From: Geothermovivens sp964644845
GTDB lineage: Bacteria > Zhuqueibacterota > Zhuqueibacteria > Oleimicrobiales > Geothermoviventaceae
Reading direction: 5' to 3'
Assembly (NCBI GenBank): GCA_964644845.1
Contig: CAZXXS010000097.1
Location: 1 to 64,000 of the forward strand
Length of the DNA: 64,000 bases
The notes under the pieces were generated by a model, which was given only the letters and a program-made list of their open reading frames with translations, searched no databases and was not told the origin of the DNA. How positions within the stretch are numbered: the first letter of the stretch is position 1; every line of letters begins with the position of its first letter. Both the position numbers and the translations under genes were made by a program. Below, piece by piece: positions 52,839 through 62,554 of the stretch.

Positions 52839-54407
52839 TTACCCGGGAGCGTGCTGTGAGTTAACTGGGACGGATCTCCGCTCAGCGACCGTTGCAGTTT
52901 CGGGCTTGTTGCCCAGCAGCGCAGTTTCCTTGGGGCGCAGTGGAATTGTGAAGTGGAACGTGCTACCCTGTCCCGGTTTGCTGTCGACCCAGATGCGTCC
53001 GCCCCACGACTCTACGATGGCCTTTGCGATGCTCAGGCCAAGACCGTGTCCCGATTCTTCGGTGTCGTCCGTGTGGAGACGTGCGAACTTCTCGAAGATC
53101 CATTTCTGGTGTTCCTTGGGGATGCCGACACCAGTGTCTCGCACCCAGACGTGCACGTGCTTGCCCTGGGATTCTGCGCCAATTTCGATAACACCGCCCA
53201 CGGGTGTGAATTTGACGGCGTTGTCCAGAAGGTTTTCGAGGACTTGAATCAGACGGTCGCGATCACCACGAAGCTGGGGCAGACCCTCGCGTACCAGAGT
53301 GACCACGGACAGTCCCTTTCGCGAAGCGCGGTACTGAAGTTTGTCGATGACCTGGTTGATGGTCCGCACTACGTCCAGGGAACGACGTCGCTCCAGCGGG
53401 TAGTCGGCGGACTCGTACCGTGTGACATCCAGGAGTTCTTCCACGAGTCGGGTCAGGCGCTCAATGTCCGACTGTAACAGACTGGCAAGCTGCAGCTGCT
53501 TGTCGTTCAACTCGCCGAGAGTGCCCTCCACAAGCAGCGACACGGCGTCGTACATGGAGGTAAGTGGTGTGTGCAGTTCGTGTGAAGCTACGCTGAGCAC
53601 GTCATTTCGAAAGCGCTCCGCTTCCCAGCTCTGCGTGATGTCCCGGATCTGAATCAGCCAACCGATGTCCCGGCCGTCGGCGTCGCGCACTCGACGGCCT
53701 TTCACGCCGAAAACGGCGCGTTCTGGACTGGTGACCCGAACGATCCGGTTGAATTCCGGTTGACTGTTCGCAACAGCTTCTTGAAGGAACTCGGACACGC
53801 CAAGCCGATCGCTGCCGAGTCTGGGCCGGGTGTGTGCGGGGCCGTTTGCGGGAAGGCCAAGAAAGCGACGCGCCGTCCAGTTGGCCGTCAGAATGTTGCC
53901 CTGGGGGTCGCAGAGCAAAAGGCCGTCGATCAGGTTCTCGACAATCGCCTCCAGCCGATTGCGTTCCTGAGCGACCACGCCCCAGAGGGCCTTCAACGCC
54001 TGACCCACTTCCGTGGCGGTTCGCTTCAATGCTTCCAGGCTGCGTTGTCCAAGGAAGTCGTGCCAGGTGCCAATGGCCAGGGTGCCGAGCACACGTCCGT
54101 CGAGGGCCAGCGGGAAGGCAAACACGCGTCGCAGGGGCTGCTCGCCCCTGGTAGCCAAACGCGGTGCTGGTCTGCCGTTCAGCACCACGGCAGTTGTGGC
54201 TGCCGAATCGGGCCCTGAAACCTCACTCAAAGCCGAAAGAATCCGGTGAACGTCTTCCTGCCCAATTGGCGAGCTTGTGTGAATGTAGAGCGTGTTGTCC
54301 CCCTGGGCCTGCGCTGCCACGCAAAGCGGGGCGCGAACCACCTGCTGTAGTGCTTCTGCCAGCCACTGCAAAATCTCAGACGCCCGTGTTGTCGGGTCAA
54401 AGTTCAT
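52839..54407 (-). CDS. Soluble sensor histidine kinase (GAF-PAS-HisKA-HATPase)
   Basis: 522 residues without clear membrane helices, so probably cytoplasmic. An N-terminal GAF-like domain (~10-140) and a PAS domain (~150-260, ENLIDGLLLCDPQGNILTANWTA) precede the HisKA motif VLSVASHELHTPLTSM with phospho-acceptor His276. The usual SHELRTP has His for Arg. The ATP-binding domain has the N box (VLENLLDNAVKF), G1 (DTGVGIP) and G2 (GHGLGLSIAKAIVESW). Its neighbour downstream is a receiver gene, making a likely two-component pair at the head of the pilus-regulation run. Confidence 0.92.
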   Translation of the reverse strand: MNFDPTTRASEILQWLAEALQQVVRAPLCVAAQAQGDNTLYIHTSSPIGQEDVHRILSALSEVSGPDSAATTAVVLNGRPAPRLATRGEQPLRRVFAFPLALDGRVLGTLAIGTWHDFLGQRSLEALKRTATEVGQALKALWGVVAQERNRLEAIVENLIDGLLLCDPQGNILTANWTARRFLGLPANGPAHTRPRLGSDRLGVSEFLQEAVANSQPEFNRIVRVTSPERAVFGVKGRRVRDADGRDIGWLIQIRDITQSWEAERFRNDVLSVASHELHTPLTSMYDAVSLLVEGTLGELNDKQLQLASLLQSDIERLTRLVEELLDVTRYESADYPLERRRSLDVVRTINQVIDKLQYRASRKGLSVVTLVREGLPQLRGDRDRLIQVLENLLDNAVKFTPVGGVIEIGAESQGKHVHVWVRDTGVGIPKEHQKWIFEKFARLHTDDTEESGHGLGLSIAKAIVESWGGRIWVDSKPGQGSTFHFTIPLRPKETALLGNKPETATVAERRSVPVNSQHAPG

Positions 54408-54646
54408 ACTTGTCTCTTCGTCGGGTTTGGGTCAAACGTGGCTGATGGCCGCCGCTAACGGTTGCTCTCGATTCTTGCCAGCGCCACGAGGGATCGGAAA
54501 CGCACTGCTGTGTGGGGCCGGCTCTGCCGCCTCGCTGGCTTTGGGCCAGCGGATTTTTCGTTCTCTTGCCTGCTGCCAAGTGGCGTTGTTGTGCAGATCA
54601 GGACAAGCGAGTGGCGCACGAGCGACGGATGCAGCGCGTCCGTTTT

Positions 54647-55423
54647 TCAGGCCGTAACAAGGCGAACGTACGCATGCCAGAGCTGCGGACCCCAAAAGAG
54701 AACCAGCAAAGTCGCCACGGTGATGAAAGGCCCGAAAGGTACGCGACTGGCAACCCGCATGCGCCCGGAAGCAATGCCGACAGCCGCCACGGGCGCGGCC
54801 AGGAAAAAGCTCAGCAGGATCATGCCAAGCACGGCGCTCCAGCCCATGTACGCACCAATGGCCGCGGCAAGCTTCAGGTCGCCGCCGCCAATGCTGTCCT
54901 GCCCGAAAATCGTTTTCCCGAAAACGGCAATGGCGTAAATGGTACCGCCGCCCGCGGCTGCGCCAAGCACGGCGTGCAACCCGGGACCAACGCCAGCCAG
55001 GAATGCACTCAGCACACCAACTACCAGCGTGGGCAGGGTGATCACATCCAGGAGCAGCTGATGCTCGAGATCGATGAACGTGCCCACGATCAGGGCGCAG
55101 CCGAGGAAAAGGTAACGAAAGAAGGTCAAGCTCAACCCGAACTGGAGGTAAAGGCTGAGAAAGAGCATGCCGGTGATGAGTTCCACAGCCGGGTAGCGCC
55201 AGGAAATGGGCTGCTTGCAGGAGCGACACCGTCCACGCAGAAGCGCGTAGCTCAGCAGCGGGATGTTGTCGTAAGGCCTGATGGGTGCCCCGCAGTGCGG
55301 GCAGTGTGAACCAGGCCACACAACGGACTCATGCCGGGGTAACCGGTAAATGCAAACGTTCAGGAAGCTTCCCACAACCAGGCCAATCGCGAAAACCAAC
55401 AAGGCTGTTTGGTAAGGATGCAT
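54647..55423 (-). CDS. pilD: Prepilin peptidase / N-methyltransferase
   Basis: 258 residues from ATG 55423; an earlier in-frame start at 55678 would add an unlikely 85-residue extension. The N-terminal methylase loop has the zinc cysteines CPHC and CRSC (41, 44, 66, 69). The membrane-embedded aspartyl protease has Asp118 (GTFIDLEHQ) and Asp182 (GGGDLKLAAAIGA) with eight predicted helices. It cleaves the GF[ST]xxE leaders of the pilins encoded at 36-39 kb and methylates the new N-terminus. It is the only leader peptidase of this type in the window. Confidence 0.95.
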   Translation of the reverse strand: MHPYQTALLVFAIGLVVGSFLNVCIYRLPRHESVVWPGSHCPHCGAPIRPYDNIPLLSYALLRGRCRSCKQPISWRYPAVELITGMLFLSLYLQFGLSLTFFRYLFLGCALIVGTFIDLEHQLLLDVITLPTLVVGVLSAFLAGVGPGLHAVLGAAAGGGTIYAIAVFGKTIFGQDSIGGGDLKLAAAIGAYMGWSAVLGMILLSFFLAAPVAAVGIASGRMRVASRVPFGPFITVATLLVLFWGPQLWHAYVRLVTA

Positions 55424-55913
55424 GTGGAATCTCTCTCTTCGAGCGTCGTCGGTTTGTCTGAGCGGAGGGCCGCCTTGCCACAGGGCAGATGCCTCCTCCA
55501 ATCCGGTTTCAGGTGTGTTGTCAAGCTGCTGTTTGGCAGCGACGGCGACCGTGGCAGGCACGGCTTCTACGGGCACGACTTGCTGGGCGAAGGCGCGGTT
55601 CGGATTTTTCCGGCCGTGGAGCCGCAAGCTGCGATGTGTAAGGTCGGGTCTGCAAACAGTTTCCGCAAATCGCGGCACTCAACGGCCCTCTTGCCCAAAC
55701 TTGATTTCCTGCAACTTCCCGGTCGATTACTGTTGGGTCGGCCAGGTTTTCCGCGTGCAACTCAAGGACACTGCGTGTGCCGAAGTTCGAAAAGGGCCTG
55801 CGGACAGATCGACTTTTCCACACGGGCCGACGGAAAACACCCGACTACCTGAATCCCTGCTACCTTCGCGGGCGCAGGCGAACTGATCCGGCCACTTACG
55901 TCTGGATTTCGTC
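55424..55913. other. 490-base gap between the MerR-like gene and pilD
   Basis: No supportable gene. Frames that cross it lack ribosome binding sites and family patterns. Probably the pilD promoter region; I could not pick a convincing promoter. Confidence 0.4.
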
Positions 55914-56165
55914 TCAGTTGGCGCTACCCTCTTCCTGAAGCGTTTTTTGCACGGCCGCCGCCAGGGTGTAGCCCTGGTCCAGATAGCTTTTGATCCTTTC
56001 GAGCCGCCGCAGGTCGTGTTCCGAGTAGCGCTTGAACTCGCGCGCTCCCATGGTGATCACACGCGGCTTCACGATGCCCTTCAGTTCCCAGTAGTACAGC
56101 TGGCGCAGGCTGATGTCCAGCTTGCGCGTCACATCGGAGCTTTTGTACCAGGTGGTGTTGGCCAT
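55914..56165 (-). CDS. Small MerR-type DNA-binding protein
   Basis: 83 residues from ATG 56165, with AGGGAA upstream. It has a winged helix-turn-helix of the MerR type: YKSSDVTRKLDISLRQLYYWELKGIVKP, then EFKRYSEHDLRRLERIKSYLDQGYTLAAAVQKTL. It has no effector-binding domain, so it resembles the stand-alone MerR-like adaptors. Position upstream of pilD suggests it could control the pilus region, but no binding site is identified. Confidence 0.85.
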   Translation of the reverse strand: MANTTWYKSSDVTRKLDISLRQLYYWELKGIVKPRVITMGAREFKRYSEHDLRRLERIKSYLDQGYTLAAAVQKTLQEEGSAN

Positions 56166-56900
56166 GTTGCGTTTCCCTGCGTTTGTTGCGTTCAGAATCT
56201 CCGCTCGAAGGCACATGCCACATTGATGTAAATCGGCAGAAAGTCCGGCTTGTTGAGCGCAAGGGTCATGCCACGTGCAGGAGCTGGAACGATTCCTCTG
56301 TCGAAGTTAACTTCTTGTTTTCTCAAGAACAGCGTCGAACGGGAGGAGCTGGGAGTGGGGCGCACGCGCTGAAGCTCGGAAAAATGTGCCGCTTGGCTTC
56401 GGCGTCGAATCGAACTCTCGGCGGTTGGAGGAAATCCCTGCCTCGAACATGCCACCTCCCGGGCGGTTCCAAGGCCGCGGTTGACGTTCTCCCGGGGCGC
56501 AAGGAGTGCGACAGGTGTTGCGGCAGTGTGGACAGCTTCTTCTCCGCGCGGGTTGGGGGAACGCTGGTCGCAGTTCGCGCCAGTGGGGCAGAGAGCTGAA
56601 TTGCGAGACGGAGCTTCTGCTACGGGGGGCTCCCAGAAGGGAGGAGCATTTTGGTTGTGGGAAGTCGGTGACATCCTCCGAAGCTGGACCGCCAGTGCAG
56701 GCCAGGCGTTGGTAGAACTGCGCGGGATTGGCTCACGGAAAGTCCGAAGAGCGTGTCAGACATGGGGCTTGCTTGTGGCTGTGTGATTGTAGCGAGCGTT
56801 TGCCACACGCGGGCCAACCACCCCGGAGGGCACAACCTACTGAGTCTGGTGAGCTTGGTCTCAGCGATCGATGTTTTCAGGTTTCAAGCGGGAACTTCAC
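56166..56900. other. 735-base gene-free region
   Basis: The largest empty stretch. Candidate frames are short, overlap on both strands and lack binding sites. I looked for RNase P, tmRNA and SRP RNA cores. Two AAAGTCC strings (near 56240 and 56740) are isolated and do not form an RNase P core. An unannotated small RNA is possible but not shown. Confidence 0.4.
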
Positions 56901-56941
56901 AAAAAACAACGCCCGCCGGGAACATCTCCCGAGCGGGCGCT
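56901..56941 (-). terminator. Rho-independent terminator of the GWxTD gene
   Basis: On the - strand GCGCCCGC-CGGGA pairs with TCCCG-GCGGGCGT and is followed by GTTTTTTG. It lies ~40 bases past the stop of the GWxTD gene. Confidence 0.88.
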
Positions 56942-56982
56942 CTTGTGAGGGGAGGGGGTTGGGGACCTTCTGGCAACGCTGA

Positions 56983-58446
56983 CTACCGATTTGGATCGAG
57001 CCAACGCTGCCAGTCGGGGTCGTACATTTCACCGCGTGCGTTCGAATGGACAAGTTCGTAGTCGCCCATCTCGCGCTTGTCCACGAAAATGAAATCGACA
57101 CCGCCTTGAATGGAGTAGTAGTGCCAGATCTGGTAGGCACGGTGCCCCATCGAAAAAGGGAAGCGTTCGATCTCATCCGGCCTGCCGTACATCAAGAGCA
57201 CACGACCACGGTCCGTCTTGTAGCCTTCACGAAAACCGCCGAAATTCCGATTGGCCATTTCCACCCGCATCAGGTAGTCGCGTTTGAATTCGTTCTCGGG
57301 CGTGCCAGGGGTCTGGTCGCGGTCAGCCCAGAATTTCTTGATGAAATCACGTTTCCCTTGTAGATCAAGTTTCTTCCAAATCTTGCGCTCCTGCCGTGTA
57401 GCGATGTAGCGGCAGTAGTCGAACTCTTTGTCCAGCTCTTTCTCACTCATTACGTCGTAGCGCTGCGCGTCGGTGCCCGGGGAACCAGCCCCCGTCATGG
57501 CCTTCTTGTTCGCTCCCGCTGTGGCCTGAGCAAGTTGCTCTTTGGAGTAGTCACCCTTGCGAAAAACGTAGAACTTCTTGAAGGAACTCGCTTGTTCACC
57601 CGTGCCGTTGTCAGTGACGTCGACAAACAGGTAGTACGTGCCGCTTTTCAAGGAGATAATGTTCAAACCACCCACGTCGGCGATGGCGCTTGCCTTCTTA
57701 ACCCGTACCTTGGCCGGGTAGGCGCGCACCTGGTTTCCGTCGCCATCCAGAATTCGGTAGCGAATGGCGTAGGTAGAGTCCTTGCCGGGATCGGTGTCGA
57801 GGTTGTAGATTTCGCTGTAGAAGTACATCACCTGCATCCCGGTGCCGTACAGGCCGGTAGGGTTCGGCTGCACGAAAAGGCCGTTCTTGACAAATTCGCT
57901 CTTCTGTTCGGTTGAGCGAATGTTGGTGGCCAGCTCAATGTCGCTCACCGCAAGGCTGTCGGCCGGAAATGTGTCGATGCGGACGGGTTCAGACAACCAC
58001 TGGCCTTGCGCGAGGGGGTTGTTGAGGTCGCGCACTGTGATCAAAATGCGGTACTTGCCAGGTTTCAGGATCAGGTAACCCACCGTGGGGATGCGAACGC
58101 TTTCGCTGATTTCGCCCAGACTGTCAGCCAGGTCGTAGCGTTTCCAGTTCGTCTCGTTGACAATCGAATCACCCTGCAGCACCTTGATGTCGACGCTGAA
58201 ACCACCGACGTACTTGCCGCTTTTGTTCTGCTTGTAATCCAGCTTGGAACGGCTAACCCAGAGGTAAGACTCGAGGTACACCGTACTGTCAGAACTGCGG
58301 AACCGGGCAAAATCGACGTCGAAAGGAACAATGTGCTTCTTGCCTGCGCTCTGCTCGCCTTGTTGCTGTTGAGCAGAGGCGAGGGGCGCGACCAGAAGCA
58401 GCAGAAGCGCGGGCAGAAACCACCGTGCCCTCTTACAACTCCACAT
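56983..58446 (-). CDS. Exported GWxTD-domain protein
   Basis: 487 residues from ATG 58446, with AGGAGGTGG upstream. A GTG at 58458 would lie inside that binding site. Signal peptide: WFLPALLLLLVAPLASAQQQ. The C-terminal ~130 residues match the GWxTD domain found in exported FCB and Acidobacteria proteins: KKLDLQGKRDFIKKFWADRDQTPGTPENEFKRDY, GGFREGYKTDRGRVLLMYGRP, then QIWHYYSIQGGVDFIFVDK. The motif Trp is Tyr here (GYKTD). The N-terminal half is beta-rich, possibly two Ig-like domains. Function unknown. It follows smc by 194 bases and has its own terminator. Confidence 0.88.
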   Translation of the reverse strand: MWSCKRARWFLPALLLLLVAPLASAQQQQGEQSAGKKHIVPFDVDFARFRSSDSTVYLESYLWVSRSKLDYKQNKSGKYVGGFSVDIKVLQGDSIVNETNWKRYDLADSLGEISESVRIPTVGYLILKPGKYRILITVRDLNNPLAQGQWLSEPVRIDTFPADSLAVSDIELATNIRSTEQKSEFVKNGLFVQPNPTGLYGTGMQVMYFYSEIYNLDTDPGKDSTYAIRYRILDGDGNQVRAYPAKVRVKKASAIADVGGLNIISLKSGTYYLFVDVTDNGTGEQASSFKKFYVFRKGDYSKEQLAQATAGANKKAMTGAGSPGTDAQRYDVMSEKELDKEFDYCRYIATRQERKIWKKLDLQGKRDFIKKFWADRDQTPGTPENEFKRDYLMRVEMANRNFGGFREGYKTDRGRVLLMYGRPDEIERFPFSMGHRAYQIWHYYSIQGGVDFIFVDKREMGDYELVHSNARGEMYDPDWQRWLDPNR

Positions 58447-58640
58447 GCGAGAAACCACCTCCTGAAGTTAGTGTGCCGCCCGTTTTGTTACCACCCTGCG
58501 CGTTTTTTGCACCCCAGGATTGCACGGCGACGAATTTGCAAAGTTCCGGCGAAATCGTTAGGGCGAGGTAACGAAAAGGAGAACGAGCCTGCGGTGACAG
58601 TTCACGTGGCAGACGGTGGGCTGCGTCAAAACACCGGGTG

Positions 58641-61600
58641 TCACGCTGCCGCTTCTGTAACCTCCACCTCCTCGAATTTCACCGAGACTACTTTGGACAC
58701 CCCGTCACGCTGCATGGTAACCCCGTACAGGGCGTCAGCGGCGCGCATCGTCAGCTTGTTGTGAGTCACCAGAATGAATTGTGTGTTTTCAGAGAACTTG
58801 CGCAGCGCGTTGATGAAACGGTCCACGTTGGTGTCGTCCATCGGGGCGTCCACTTCGTCGAGAATGCAGAAGGGACTCGGCTTCACCAGGTAGATGGCAA
58901 AAAGGAGCGAAAGCGCCACCAGGGCTTTCTCACCGCCGGAGAGCAGGGTAAGCGAAGCCACTTTCTTTCCGCGGGGGCGTGCAACGATTTCCACGTCCGA
59001 CTCAAGCGGGTCGTTCGGATTGGACAACTTGAGATCCGCCTCTCCACCGCCGAAGAAGCTCTGGAAGACCATCGTGAAGTTCTTACGCACTTCCTCGAAC
59101 GTTTGCAGAAAGCGCTCACGGGCGGTGGTGTTGATCTGTCCGATTGTCTCCAGCAAGTTCTCTTTGGCTTGCAGCAGGTCCTCCCGCTGCGACCGCAGAA
59201 AGTCCAGCCGCTCTTTCTCCTTGGCGTGTTCCTCGATTGCCAGCATGTTCACGGGGCCCATTCGCTCAAGACGGGTACGCAGGCGCTCGACCTCGCTTTC
59301 CAGCTCCTCGAGTTCAATTTCTGCGTTGTCCACGGGCTGCAGTTTCACGTGCCAGGCTTCCTCGGTGCGCTGTTTGAGGTTGTCTGCGCTCAGGCGAAGC
59401 TCGTTGATTTCGAGCTCCAGCTGGTGGATGCGTTCGTTGACCTGCTCCAGCTCCTCACGCACGCTGCGAATCCGGGCCTGTTGCTGGGCTACGGCATTCT
59501 TGCGTTCCGAGTAGGTGCGCTGCGCCGCCTCCACCTTTTCTTCCGCATTTTCTTTGCGTTCCAGGGCACCGTCGAGGTCGGTTTCCAGAGCCCGAATTGC
59601 CGCCTCGTTTTGCTCGCGTTGCTTACGTGCCTCCGCCAGCTCCAGAGAGCGCTTTTTCCTGGACTCGGCAACTTCCAGACGTTCCTGCTTCAGCCGTTCC
59701 AGTTGTTTCTCCAGGCTTTCGAGCTCCGCACGCACCCGCACGGTTTCGTAGCGGATTTGTTGGTACGAACCGTCACTGATCTGGGCTTCTTCTTCGGCCT
59801 GGTCGGCTGTTTCCCGGGCCGCGGAAAGCGCTTTCTCCGCGGCTTCAAGCTGACCTTTCAGCCCCTGTCTTTCTTTCTCGAGTTCTTGGATTTGCGAAAT
59901 GAGCGCCTGGGCCTGGGTAGTCAGTTCTTCGAGCTTGGCGGTGAGGCGCGAGCGACGCTCGTCCAGGTCAACGAGGTTTGCTTTGGCCTGTTCGTGATCG
60001 ATCTGTGCTCTGTGGACAGTCCTGTCGAGCTCGGAAACCGCTTTCTCGGCCTCAGCAAGTTGCTGAACGGCTTCGGTTGCTGCTGCCTCTGTGCTTGCCA
60101 AAGCGGCGTTCAACCGCTCGATCTGCTTCTTCAGATCCGCCGCCTTTTTCTCGAGCTCCTCCAGGATTTGGCGGCGATTCAGCAGGTGCTGACCACTGGA
60201 GCCCGAGCTGCCTCCCGTCAGGATCCCTGAGCTGTGGACTACCAGACCGTCACGGGTGACCAGGACGAGCGGACTGGAACCTCCTACGTTTTCCAAAATA
60301 CGCTGCGCGGCGTCCCAATCCTCGACAATCAGTACGTGTCCAAGCAGAGCCTGTGCGACCGGGGCAAACCAGCCGTCGTGCGTAACGACGTCGCTTGCCC
60401 AGGCTACGACACCGGAAGCGTCGATCTTGGGACGCTTCTGGGAAAGCTGGCGCAGAAGATCAAGGGCGACAAAGGAAATGGTGCCGCCTCTTCGCTTTTT
60501 CAGGATGCCCACGCCCTCAAGCGCGCTGTCTGCGAGGTCGCAAACAAGGTAGTGTGCGGCTTCGCCGAGAGCGGCCTCCACTGCACTGGCCAGGTTCTGG
60601 GGCGCGCTCAGAAAATCGGCCACCGTGCCCCGGATTCTGTCTTTCAGACGGTCTTCTGTGAGAAGCAAGCGAACGGCTTCCGGGCGATCTTCGTGGGTTT
60701 GCAGCAGGTGCCGTAACGCCTGAGCGCGTTCGGTGACCTTGCTCAGTTCCGCTTCGGCCTGGGCTCGCTCTGCCCGCAGCTGTTCGAGCTTCTCCTGCAG
60801 GGATGCACGGACCTGCGTCGCTTCCTCCAGGCGTGCCCGTGCCGAAATCAGTTCCTCCCGTTTGGCCTCCAGGGCAGCAGAAAGCGAGTCCAACTCCCGG
60901 GCTTTGCTTGCGGAACGCTGTTCCAGAGACTGTAATTCCTTCTCGAGTCGCTGCCGTTCCTCTGAGAGCGATGCGTGACGGGCCTGCAGTTTCTCGATTT
61001 CCAGCGAAAGGCGGTTCCACGAGGACTCCAGCTTGCGGTAAGCAGCCTCGGCGTCCTGGTAGCCTTTGCGAGCCTGTTCACGCCGCCTGAACGCCAGGGC
61101 ACGCTTTTCCTCTGCCTGCCGCAGATTTTCCTCGACCTCCGAAACCCGTTTCTGCAGCGTTCGAATCCGCTGTCTCGTCGCTTCGCGCTCCTCTTCCAGT
61201 CGCCGGGCTCGCACCTCGAGTTCGTTCAGCTCGCGTTGGATCCGTTCGGCCGAAGCGATTGCGGATCGCCTGCGTTCTCTCAGCACCAAAAGACGTTCTT
61301 CGAGCTTTTGGGCTTCGTTTGCTCTCTGGTTAGCCAGCCGTTGAAGCTCTGCCAGGTTGTTTTCAGCTTCAAGCAGTTCGGCACGCAAACTTTCCTCTTC
61401 CGCTTCTTCCAGCTCGAGTTGACCCTGCAGTCGCTCGCGCTGGCGCTGGAGCCGTTGCAGTTGCTCCGTTAAAGGCGAGAGCTGGTCCAGGATCCGTTGA
61501 AGTCGGATGCCTGCCAGCAGCAGATCCTTTTCCCGCAGCTTGGCTCCGAGTTCCCGGTGACGCTCAGCCTGTCGTACCTGGGACTGCAGGCTGCGCACGT

Positions 61601-62201
61601 TTTTTTCCACCTCAGCGATGATGTCGTCGAGCCGGAAGAGGTCAGCCTCGGTGGCTTCGAGTTTTCGAAAAGTTGCTTTCCGACGCGCCTTGTACTTGCC
61701 GACTCCCGCTGCTTCTTCAAGGATGCGCCGACGCTCCTCCGCCTTGCCGTTCAAGATCGTTTCGATCATCGGGAGTTCGATCACGGAGTAGGCGTCGGGG
61801 GTAAGACCCGTGTCCATGAACAGGTTCTGAATGTCTTTGAGACGACAGGGTGTGCCATTCAGCAAGTACTGACTTTCGCCCGACCGGAACAGTCGACGGG
61901 TGACAGAGACTTCGCTGTACTCCACTGGCAACAAGTTGCGGGTGTTTTCCAGCGTGATCGTGACCTCGGCCATGCCAAGCGGGGCAGCGGCAGACGAGCC
62001 GTTGAAGATGACGTTTTCCATCCGTTCGCTGCGCAGCGCTCCCGCACGCTGCTCGCCAAGCACCCAGCGGATGGCGTCGACCACGTTGGTTTTGCCGCAA
62101 CCGTTGGGCCCTACGATCGCCGTGATGCCTTTTGGAAACTGGAAAACCGTTTTTCGGGCGAACGATTTGAAACCCAGGATCTCGAGTTTGCTCAGGAACA
62201 C
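58641..62201 (-). CDS. smc: Chromosome segregation protein SMC
   Basis: 1186 residues from GTG 62201, with GAGG upstream. Full SMC plan: N-terminal ATPase half with Walker A VGPNGCGKTN (32-40), a long coiled coil (~170-500), a hinge (~505-670, including LGEAAHYLVCDL and GILTGGSSGSSGQ), the returning coil (~680-1000) and the C-terminal half with signature LSGGEKAL (1087) and Walker B CILDE (Asp1115, Glu1116). The protein forms the condensin-like ring that organises and helps segregate the chromosome with ScpA/ScpB, whose genes are not in the window. Expected length. A long antisense frame within it is a composition effect. Confidence 0.97.
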   Translation of the reverse strand: MFLSKLEILGFKSFARKTVFQFPKGITAIVGPNGCGKTNVVDAIRWVLGEQRAGALRSERMENVIFNGSSAAAPLGMAEVTITLENTRNLLPVEYSEVSVTRRLFRSGESQYLLNGTPCRLKDIQNLFMDTGLTPDAYSVIELPMIETILNGKAEERRRILEEAAGVGKYKARRKATFRKLEATEADLFRLDDIIAEVEKNVRSLQSQVRQAERHRELGAKLREKDLLLAGIRLQRILDQLSPLTEQLQRLQRQRERLQGQLELEEAEEESLRAELLEAENNLAELQRLANQRANEAQKLEERLLVLRERRRSAIASAERIQRELNELEVRARRLEEEREATRQRIRTLQKRVSEVEENLRQAEEKRALAFRRREQARKGYQDAEAAYRKLESSWNRLSLEIEKLQARHASLSEERQRLEKELQSLEQRSASKARELDSLSAALEAKREELISARARLEEATQVRASLQEKLEQLRAERAQAEAELSKVTERAQALRHLLQTHEDRPEAVRLLLTEDRLKDRIRGTVADFLSAPQNLASAVEAALGEAAHYLVCDLADSALEGVGILKKRRGGTISFVALDLLRQLSQKRPKIDASGVVAWASDVVTHDGWFAPVAQALLGHVLIVEDWDAAQRILENVGGSSPLVLVTRDGLVVHSSGILTGGSSGSSGQHLLNRRQILEELEKKAADLKKQIERLNAALASTEAAATEAVQQLAEAEKAVSELDRTVHRAQIDHEQAKANLVDLDERRSRLTAKLEELTTQAQALISQIQELEKERQGLKGQLEAAEKALSAARETADQAEEEAQISDGSYQQIRYETVRVRAELESLEKQLERLKQERLEVAESRKKRSLELAEARKQREQNEAAIRALETDLDGALERKENAEEKVEAAQRTYSERKNAVAQQQARIRSVREELEQVNERIHQLELEINELRLSADNLKQRTEEAWHVKLQPVDNAEIELEELESEVERLRTRLERMGPVNMLAIEEHAKEKERLDFLRSQREDLLQAKENLLETIGQINTTARERFLQTFEEVRKNFTMVFQSFFGGGEADLKLSNPNDPLESDVEIVARPRGKKVASLTLLSGGEKALVALSLLFAIYLVKPSPFCILDEVDAPMDDTNVDRFINALRKFSENTQFILVTHNKLTMRAADALYGVTMQRDGVSKVVSVKFEEVEVTEAAA

Positions 62202-62554
62202 CTTGCTTGCCTCTACCGGTTTGTGTCAGTGGTGAAGGACGTGCGAGAAGACTGCGTAAAGTCTGGTGGGATCAAGATGTAGCGACCGTTTCGGTGGACC
62301 CTCCCTATTTAGGTCTCGACGGCGAAAATTTAGCGACTCAGGGCCGCAAAAGCAAGGCATTTCTTGACGAGAAGTCCACCATTTCCCCGTGGGAGCTTCC
62401 AAAACACGTCAAGGCGGGTCGGCTCCAGCTGATGAAATCGCGATCAGGCCAAAACAGAAGCTCGGGAATCGCCCGGGGGATTCGCCGGGGATTGGTACCC
62501 TGGTGGTCTGGAGGTCCCATCATTTGACCTGAATTCTCTCATCCTTTCCTGAAC
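62202..62554. other. Gap upstream of smc, no gene seen
   Basis: 353 bases between the end of the right-edge gene and the smc start. No strong promoter or terminator was identified. Short frames here are not supportable. Confidence 0.4.

Noticed and set aside
54432..55319. 295-codon frame overlapping pilD in another frame
   Set aside because: The pilD frame has all catalytic and zinc-binding residues and the right length; the other frame is Arg/His/Ala-rich with no pattern.
56192..56674. 160-codon frame on the - strand in the 735-base gap
   Set aside because: No binding site, Pro/Ser/Arg-rich composition and no known domain. Only the C-terminus has a barrel-like aromatic end, so it is kept as a possible remnant, not called.
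58638..60230. 530-codon frame antisense to smc
   Set aside because: It lies inside the smc coding region on the opposite strand, has no binding site and is Leu/Phe/Cys-rich, as expected from reversed coiled-coil codons.
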